This document shows, one piece after another, positions 6,200 to 10,121 of a DNA stretch of 10,121 nucleotides. How positions within the stretch are numbered: the first letter of the stretch is position 1; every line of letters begins with the position of its first letter. The position numbers and the translations under genes were made by a program. This DNA comes from Candidatus Martarchaeota archaeon (GTDB lineage Archaea > Micrarchaeota > Micrarchaeia > Norongarragalinales > UBA8480). The notes under the pieces were generated by a model. That model was not told the DNA's origin and did no database searches. It saw only the letters and a list, made by a program, of their open reading frames with translations. The stretch spans positions 1 through 10,121 of the forward strand of contig JAMCXP010000029.1 in assembly GCA_023474775.1 (NCBI GenBank), read 5' to 3'.

Positions 6200-6766
6200 T
6201 TGAACTTTATATTGGATATAATAATAATTTTTATAATAGTCATAATAGGAGTTTTTGTAATAATATTCAACACTCTGGTAATGCTTAGAAACAACGTGAG
6301 AAAAGCCTGGGCTAATATTGATGTTCTACTCCAGAAAAGGCACGACCTTATAGGAAGACTTGTCGAAACCGTGAAAGGATACATGCAATACGAAAAAACA
6401 CTTTTAGTGAAAATAACCGCGTTAAGAACATCCTGGTCCGACGTTCAAGAACAAGATGACATTCAAAAAAAAATGGACGCCTCAAACCAAATAACAAACA
6501 CGATTAAAACACTGTTCGCAGATGTTGAAAACTATCCTAATCTTAAGGCAGACGAAACCTTCATGGAACTGCAAAAAGCTATAATACAAATGGAAGACGA
6601 GATAGCAGACAGAAGAGAGTTTTACAATGACACTGTAAATGAGTATAACATTAAAATAAAAATAATCCCCTACGCTTTCTTCTCAGGCATGCTTAAATAC
6701 GCCTCGCTACCGTTCTTCCAAGCGCCCGAAGAAGCAAGAAAACCAGCAAGCTCAAAAATTTCATGA
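6200..6766 (+). CDS. lemA: LemA family membrane-anchored protein
   Basis: LemA proteins are single-helix membrane-anchored four-helix-bundle proteins whose molecular role is poorly known; they are often encoded beside GIDE, DUF3137 or TPM-domain membrane proteins and thought to act at the envelope. The 188-residue product has one membrane helix (about 4-24, nearly all I, V and F), then the family signature NTLVMLRNNVRKAWANIDV (24-42), QKRHDLIGRLVETVKGY (45-61), and the later motif YPNLKADETFMELQ (112-125) with ADRREFYNDTVNEYN (136-150). The start is TTG at 6200; the next in-frame ATG lies after the membrane helix and would lose the anchor, so TTG is preferred. The C-terminal tail ends in a low-complexity PASSKIS. 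The GIDE-domain gene follows 16 bases later and is surely co-transcribed. Confidence 0.93.
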   Translation: MNFILDIIIIFIIVIIGVFVIIFNTLVMLRNNVRKAWANIDVLLQKRHDLIGRLVETVKGYMQYEKTLLVKITALRTSWSDVQEQDDIQKKMDASNQITNTIKTLFADVENYPNLKADETFMELQKAIIQMEDEIADRREFYNDTVNEYNIKIKIIPYAFFSGMLKYASLPFFQAPEEARKPASSKIS

Positions 6767-6782
6767 AAGGTTAAAACAGCGA

Positions 6783-7760
6783 ATGGTCAGTTTTAGTTTT
6801 GATGAATTCTCCGCAAAAGATTTAGAAAGAATGAGAAGTTCACTTCTTCCAAACGATTTAATAGTCAACAAACGCGGAAAAAGTATTTTAGGTAGAGTGC
6901 TACTCGTTTCTTTAGCTTTCGCAATTGTGCTTATAATAACATTAGGGTTAACAAATTCAAACAATCAGTTTCATTCTCAAATTTTTTTTAACTTTTTCAT
7001 ACCAGAGGCTGCAATATTCGGAGTTTTGTTCATAGTTGCAGGCTGGCTTGAATTCTCCCTGCTGCAAACAATTGAGGCGATCCCGCTTTCTAAAATCGAA
7101 GGCGCGGCTGAAGGGCTTAATGAAATCCAGGGAAATTTAATACCTGAGAAAGGCAATCCTTTAATTAGCCCAATATCAAAACAAGAATGCTTTTTCTATC
7201 AACTAGAATTGCAAAAATATGTTCAAATGGGGGATGGCTCATACTGGAAAACTGTTGCAAAATTTGCAAAAGGAATCCCAACACTGCTGACCGATGATAC
7301 CGGATACCTAGCCATAGATTTTGAAAATGCTAATTTAACAAGAGAAAAATCATTAACTCTATACCCTTATAATAATAACAAATGGTTAAGCGTAGGGGAC
7401 AAACTAGGACAAGATTTGATTGAATATTTTAAAACCTCTTCGGATGATTTCGATGTTTCAAATCTTGGCATAATTCTTTCCCCTTCATACTCATTAACAT
7501 TTACTGGATCTCAATTAGCTATTGTTGAAACCGTTATCGCTTCAGGAAAAGAGCGGTTCGCTATGGGAAGAGTGGTAAACACTAACCAAACACTAAACGG
7601 AAAGAAAGTAAAAGCAATGATATACGATCGTTCAACTAAAATCCTATCCGTGAGGGATGAAAGCAGGCAGTCCTTGGAAACCAAAGACAAATTACTCAGT
7701 TACTTCTCTCTAGGCTTTGGCATTGCTTTACTAGTCATAGGAGTTTTTTACCTGTTCTAA
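6783..7760 (+). CDS. GIDE-domain (MULAN/E3 ligase-like) membrane protein, LemA partner
   Basis: A 325-residue membrane protein. It has two N-terminal membrane helices (about 36-57 and 71-93), a soluble domain (about 97-300), and a C-terminal helix (about 306-325). The soluble part matches the GIDE domain of mitochondrial MULAN and its prokaryotic relatives: PLSKIEGAAEGLNEIQGNLI (101-120), PLISPISKQECFFYQLEL (126-143), a conserved W at 155, and LLTDDTGYLAIDF (168-180). No RING finger is present, so it is not a ubiquitin ligase. The biochemical role is unknown. A weak Shine-Dalgarno AAAGGT (6767-6772) begins directly after the LemA stop. LemA and GIDE proteins are common genomic neighbours in bacteria, so the two probably act together at the membrane. 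It is convergent with tfb, 14 bases apart. Confidence 0.85.
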   Translation: MVSFSFDEFSAKDLERMRSSLLPNDLIVNKRGKSILGRVLLVSLAFAIVLIITLGLTNSNNQFHSQIFFNFFIPEAAIFGVLFIVAGWLEFSLLQTIEAIPLSKIEGAAEGLNEIQGNLIPEKGNPLISPISKQECFFYQLELQKYVQMGDGSYWKTVAKFAKGIPTLLTDDTGYLAIDFENANLTREKSLTLYPYNNNKWLSVGDKLGQDLIEYFKTSSDDFDVSNLGIILSPSYSLTFTGSQLAIVETVIASGKERFAMGRVVNTNQTLNGKKVKAMIYDRSTKILSVRDESRQSLETKDKLLSYFSLGFGIALLVIGVFYLF

Positions 7761-7774
7761 GCTGAAAAACCCAT

Positions 7775-8680
7775 TTAAATGCTGATCTTCAACCCAAGGC
7801 TTTTCTTGAGCTCCCTGTACCTGTTCCTGATTGTAACTTCAGTAACCCCTGCAATGTCCGCCACCTCCTTCTGCGTCCTCCTCTCGTTGGTCATGACCGA
7901 AGCTATATAAACCGTAGCAGCGGCCACTCCCATAGGCCCTCTTCCTGAAATCAAACCTTTCTTCAAAGCCTGGTCTAAAATCTCGTTTGCCCTGGCCTGA
8001 GTGTCCCCTGACAATTTCAAGGCGCTCACGAACCTTGAAATGTAAAACCTAGGGTTGGTCAAAGGAACCTTCAACTCTAACTCCTGCGTTATTAATCTGT
8101 AAGTTCTTCCAATCTCTTTTTTAGGAATCTCAGCTATCTTTGAAATCTCGTCCAAAGTCCTTGGAATCGAATACTGCCTGCAGACAGCGTAAATAACCGC
8201 GCTGACCACGCTCTCAATCTGCCTGCCTCTTATCAAACCCCTCTCCACGCACTTCCTGTACAATAAAGCGCTTGACTCCTTAACATTTTCAGGAAGGTTC
8301 AAATGAGTGGCCACCCTGCTTAATTCAGTCAAGGCAATTGAAAGATTTCTCTCAATACTGTTTGAAATCGAAGCTCTTTTATGCCACTTTCTCATTCTGT
8401 ACAACTGCGCCTGCTGCGAAGAGTCTATTTTCCCGCCTCTTGAATCCCTGTTGTACTGGTCAATCTCAGTCACCAAACCCCTGTTAGGACTCATATACTT
8501 CAAAGGAGCGCCGGTGTGCATCCTTGAATTTCTCTGCTCGCTGTCAAAAGCCCTCCACTCCGGCCCTTCCTGAACAGTGTTCTCTTCTATAACATAACCG
8601 CAATCCTTGCAGACTATCTCCCCTCTGCCAGAATCTTTTTTTAGATTTTTACCCCCGCACTCGGGACACTTAGCTATCAT
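7775..8680 (-). CDS. tfb: Transcription initiation factor IIB (TFB)
   Basis: Archaeal TFIIB homologue. It binds the TBP-TATA complex and the adjacent BRE element and recruits RNA polymerase through its N-terminal ribbon and B-reader. At 301 residues it has normal family length. The zinc ribbon has C5, C8, C24 and C27 (CPECGG...CKDCGYV). The conserved linker GPEWRAFD (39-46) follows, then the region around GLVTEIDQYNRDSRG. Two cyclin-like repeats follow (about 108-200 and 205-301); the second ends in the helix-turn-helix that reads the BRE, RTQKEVADIAGVTEVTIRNR. The Shine-Dalgarno AGGTGG (8690-8695) ends 9 bases before the ATG. It is the second gene of an operon with gar1, 30 bases downstream of it, an arrangement conserved across many archaea. 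Confidence 0.97.
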   Translation of the reverse strand: MIAKCPECGGKNLKKDSGRGEIVCKDCGYVIEENTVQEGPEWRAFDSEQRNSRMHTGAPLKYMSPNRGLVTEIDQYNRDSRGGKIDSSQQAQLYRMRKWHKRASISNSIERNLSIALTELSRVATHLNLPENVKESSALLYRKCVERGLIRGRQIESVVSAVIYAVCRQYSIPRTLDEISKIAEIPKKEIGRTYRLITQELELKVPLTNPRFYISRFVSALKLSGDTQARANEILDQALKKGLISGRGPMGVAAATVYIASVMTNERRTQKEVADIAGVTEVTIRNRYRELKKSLGLKISI

Positions 8681-8710
8681 TTTACCAAACCACCTTTTTT
8701 TTTCAAAAAT

Positions 8711-8923
8711 TCAACTCCTGCTTGAAGACAAAACCTTCCCTTTCAAATCCTTTCTCAAAGGCTTTGCAAGATAAAAAGGCTCTTCAACCCTTCCAATCGT
8801 CTCAAAAATCTCAGCGACCTTTTCTCCCTTCAGAAAAAGAGGCACTCTCTCCAATGGTTTTTTAGAATCGCCTGAAAGAAGTAGATTCCCCCTGCTGGTT
8901 TCAAGTATTATTTTAAAAAACAT
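8711..8923 (-). CDS. gar1: H/ACA RNA-protein complex component Gar1
   Basis: Gar1 is the small beta-barrel protein that binds the pseudouridine synthase Cbf5 in H/ACA ribonucleoprotein particles and aids substrate turnover in guided rRNA pseudouridylation. The 70-residue frame has the core Gar1 pattern: a lead-in of two strands, KGEKVAEIFETIGRVEEPFY (32-51), then LAKPL, corresponding to the family's GKVxDIFGPVxxPYxxVKP. The match is divergent, and the glycine normally after IF is E41, so the call rests on motif plus context: it directly precedes tfb on the same strand, the usual archaeal gar1-tfb order. Length is at the short end for archaeal Gar1. A TATA-like box centred about 21 bases before the ATG suggests a leaderless mRNA. 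Confidence 0.85.
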   Translation of the reverse strand: MFFKIILETSRGNLLLSGDSKKPLERVPLFLKGEKVAEIFETIGRVEEPFYLAKPLRKDLKGKVLSSSRS

Positions 8924-8940
8924 TTTAAATCAGAGAAAAG

Positions 8941-8946
8941 TTTAAA
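8941..8946 (-). promoter_or_regulatory. TATA-like box of the gar1-tfb operon
   Basis: Minus-strand GATTTAAACTTT lies about 18-27 bases before the gar1 ATG, and no Shine-Dalgarno motif is present, consistent with a leaderless transcript. Confidence 0.4.
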
Positions 8947-8986
8947 TCAATTGTGGTTAAACTACTATTTAAATATTATGTATTTA

Positions 8987-9055
8987 AAAAGCTTTGCTTT
9001 TGAAAATTCAACAAAACCCTTGTTTTGCAACGCGCATTCCAAACCCTGCTTTGGA
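8987..9055. repeat. Three consecutive small hairpins in the gar1 / membrane-protein intergenic region
   Basis: Three perfect 6-bp stems follow one another: AAAAGC/GCTTTT (8987-8992 with 8996-9001), CAAAAC/GTTTTG (9012-9017 with 9022-9027) and TCCAAA/TTTGGA (9038-9043 with 9050-9055). The second and third look related: their 16-base cores, CAAAACCCTTGTTTTG and CCAAACCCTGCTTTGG, share 12 of 16 bases, and one difference is a paired A-T to C-G change. A TATA-like TATTTAAAA (8981-8989) on the plus strand would start transcription near 9010, at the foot of the second hairpin. They could be a leader structure or a small RNA; no known RNA family is recognised. Confidence 0.4.
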
Positions 9056-9080
9056 CGCCAAACATTTCAACCATAAGGTA

Positions 9081-9087
9081 TTTTAAA
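9081..9087 (+). promoter_or_regulatory. TATA-like box of the membrane-protein/rpo12/uL3 gene group
   Basis: TTTTAAA begins 28 bases before the ATG at 9109, typical spacing for a leaderless archaeal mRNA, and supports that start over the longer frame beginning at 9025. Confidence 0.5.
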
Positions 9088-9108
9088 CTTATTTCTTCAA
9101 AAAATAAA

Positions 9109-9399
9109 ATGATAAGCGGAGTAGAGCTGATATTTTTTTTGATTGCTGGCTTGATGGCGTTCAAGTCAATAGGCGATTCAAACCTGACCACAATGGTCAT
9201 AGGAATCATAGCAGCAATCATAATAATACAGTCGATAAGCATCACGACAACAGAAACATTGCTGATGTCTGCGCTCGCGCTTTACGCCGTGGCGTTTGGA
9301 ATAAAGCCAGAATCAGTTCCTTCAACAGAAGTTTTTGGAAAAGGCTTAAAAGCAGTGGTTTTGATAATATTAATCGTCCTGGCTTTAAACATTGTTTAA
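9109..9399 (+). CDS. Small four-helix membrane protein of unknown function
   Basis: I do not recognise a family. The 96-residue product is almost wholly hydrophobic, with four likely membrane helices at about 4-19, 28-43, 49-65 and 78-95, joined by short loops (KSIGDSNLT, SISITTTET, KPESVPSTEVFGKG). No cysteines, histidine clusters or catalytic motifs are seen, so a channel, scaffold or accessory membrane protein is more likely than an enzyme. The open frame extends upstream to 9025, but that stretch carries the intergenic hairpins and lacks membrane-protein character; the ATG at 9109 sits the expected distance from a TATA box. It precedes rpo12 by 36 bases on the same strand and may be co-transcribed with rpo12 and uL3. 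Confidence 0.75.
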   Translation: MISGVELIFFLIAGLMAFKSIGDSNLTTMVIGIIAAIIIIQSISITTTETLLMSALALYAVAFGIKPESVPSTEVFGKGLKAVVLIILIVLALNIV

Positions 9400-9435
9400 A
9401 ACAGGGTTAAAAAAAAATAAAGGTTTTGAAAAAAA

Positions 9436-9582
9436 ATGGTGGAGTTTATCTGCGGAAAGTGCGGCAAGGAGTTCACTGACGAGGAAATTCAAATCAAAAG
9501 CGGGTTCATACGATGCCCATACTGCCAGTACAGAATACTGTACAAGAAAACGCCACCTCTAGCGGTTACAGTAAAAACCTGA
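9436..9582 (+). CDS. rpo12: DNA-directed RNA polymerase subunit Rpo12 (RpoP)
   Basis: Smallest zinc-binding subunit of archaeal RNA polymerase, equivalent to eukaryotic Rpb12; it helps assemble the Rpo3/Rpo10/Rpo11 platform. The 48-residue protein has the family's zinc site, CGKC (C6, C9) and CPYC (C27, C30), followed by the conserved basic tail CQYRILYKKTPPLAVTVK. It matches the archaeal pattern IRCPYCGYRILxKxRPP closely. The ATG follows an A-rich stretch; GGTTAAAAAAAAATAAAGG (9406-9424) could be a weak promoter or a simple spacer in a polycistronic mRNA. In many archaea this gene follows the eL43 (L37Ae) gene; here its neighbours are a membrane protein and uL3. Confidence 0.95.
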   Translation: MVEFICGKCGKEFTDEEIQIKSGFIRCPYCQYRILYKKTPPLAVTVKT

Positions 9583-9606
9583 TTAAAAAAAAGTGATTTT
9601 TAAAAA

Positions 9607-10121
9607 ATGTTACACTACTCGAGACATGGAAGCCTCGCATTCAGAATAAGAAAAAGATCCGAGGTCATATCACCTAGAGTGAACGCCTGGAGCAAAGAAA
9701 AAGGAGTGAGCGGATTCGCAGGATACAAAGCAGGAATGAGACACGTTCTAATGATAGAAGACTCTGAATCACCCCTTAAAAACCAGCAGGTCACCAAACC
9801 GGTTACAATAATAGAAGTTCCGCCGGTTTTCGTCTACGCCGTAACCCTTTACAAAAAAACCCCGGTGGGCCTGAAGAAAACAGGCGAGATAAACGCAACC
9901 GCTCACCCTAAAAACATTAAAAGAGCCTTAACACCCGCAAAAAAAACAAAAAAACTCGAAGACTTCGATTTCGACGAGGTTAGACTGGTGGTTTCAACCC
10001 AGCCTGAAAAAATAAAACTAAAGAAAAAACCCGACGTCATAGAACTCGCAATAGGAGGGTCAAAGCAAGAACAAATAGACAAGGCCAAAGAGCTGATTGG
10101 AAGGGTTGAAGAGCCTTTTTA
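9607..10121 (+). CDS. rpl3: Large-subunit ribosomal protein uL3, N-terminal part (runs off window)
   Basis: uL3 is a primary rRNA-binding protein of the 50S subunit, placed near the peptidyl transferase centre. The 171 visible residues match archaeal/eukaryotic uL3: GSLAFRIRKRSEVISPRV with W33 after it, GFAGYKAGMRHVLMIED (40-56), KPVTIIEVPPVFVYAVTLY, and PDVIELAIGGSKQEQ followed by the AKELIG helix near the cut. Archaeal uL3 is usually about 330-360 residues, so roughly half is missing beyond the right edge. The ATG lies 24 bases after the rpo12 stop, with a partial Shine-Dalgarno GTGAT (9593-9597) 9 bases upstream, so it is very probably co-transcribed with rpo12. In many archaea uL3 opens the uL3-uL4-uL23-uL2 cluster, which may follow off the window. 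Confidence 0.95.
   Translation, partial: MLHYSRHGSLAFRIRKRSEVISPRVNAWSKEKGVSGFAGYKAGMRHVLMIEDSESPLKNQQVTKPVTIIEVPPVFVYAVTLYKKTPVGLKKTGEINATAHPKNIKRALTPAKKTKKLEDFDFDEVRLVVSTQPEKIKLKKKPDVIELAIGGSKQEQIDKAKELIGRVEEPF

Noticed and set aside
6783..7760. Treating the GIDE-domain protein as an E3 ubiquitin ligase
   Set aside because: The family name comes from eukaryotic members with a RING finger; this protein has no RING cysteine pattern, only the membrane-linked GIDE domain.
9012..9064. Calling the intergenic hairpins an H/ACA guide RNA
   Set aside because: There is an ACA at a suitable distance and gar1 is adjacent, but the stems are far too short, and no pseudouridylation pocket or K-turn can be seen.
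9025..9108. N-terminal extension of the small membrane protein
   Set aside because: The added residues have no membrane character, the region carries the hairpins and a TATA box, and the ATG at 9109 fits the promoter spacing.
1..10121. tRNA or rRNA genes, CRISPR arrays, insertion sequences, C/D box RNAs
   Set aside because: I looked for T-arm-like GGTTCGA motifs, regularly spaced direct repeats, transposase motifs and paired C/D boxes on both strands and found none that hold up.

Overview
The window comes from an archaeon. It encodes transcription factor B, Gar1 of the H/ACA pseudouridylation complex, RNA polymerase subunit Rpo12 and an archaeal-type uL3. TATA-like boxes sit about 20-35 bases before most start codons, giving leaderless or short-leader mRNAs, and Shine-Dalgarno motifs appear mainly at downstream genes of operons and at one gene with a longer leader. 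The moderate-to-low GC content, compact spacing and bacterial-type genes would fit a small-genome (possibly DPANN) archaeon or a metagenome-assembled genome, but the sequence alone does not fix the lineage.

Layout. 1-127 (-) is the 5' end of an unrecognised gene. 234-1667 (-) is threonine synthase. 1878-2273 (+) is an MscL channel with a C-terminal zinc ribbon. 2274-2408 is an intergenic stretch with several hairpins. 2409-4268 (+) is a full-length 1-deoxy-D-xylulose-5-phosphate synthase (DXS), convergent with 4290-5786 (-), a multi-cluster radical SAM protein of the tetraether synthase (Tes)/MJ0619-like family. 5787-6199 is a gap holding a frameshifted 3' remnant of a PIN-domain (VapC-like) gene. 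6200-7760 (+) is a two-gene LemA + GIDE-domain membrane operon. 7775-8923 (-) is the gar1-tfb operon. 8924-9108 is a divergent intergenic region with three tandem hairpins. 9109-10121 (+) is a small four-helix membrane protein, then rpo12 (rpoP), then the start of uL3, which runs off the window.

Functional view. The right half is information-processing: general transcription initiation, rRNA modification, RNA polymerase and ribosome. The left half concerns amino-acid metabolism and the membrane: mechanosensitive channel, isoprenoid or cofactor precursor synthesis, a possible lipid-modifying radical SAM enzyme, and the LemA/GIDE pair. The most striking point is a catalytically complete bacterial-type DXS in an archaeon, next to a Tes-like enzyme. 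The PIN remnant, the archaeal LemA/GIDE pair and the hairpin clusters are the other items worth following up.
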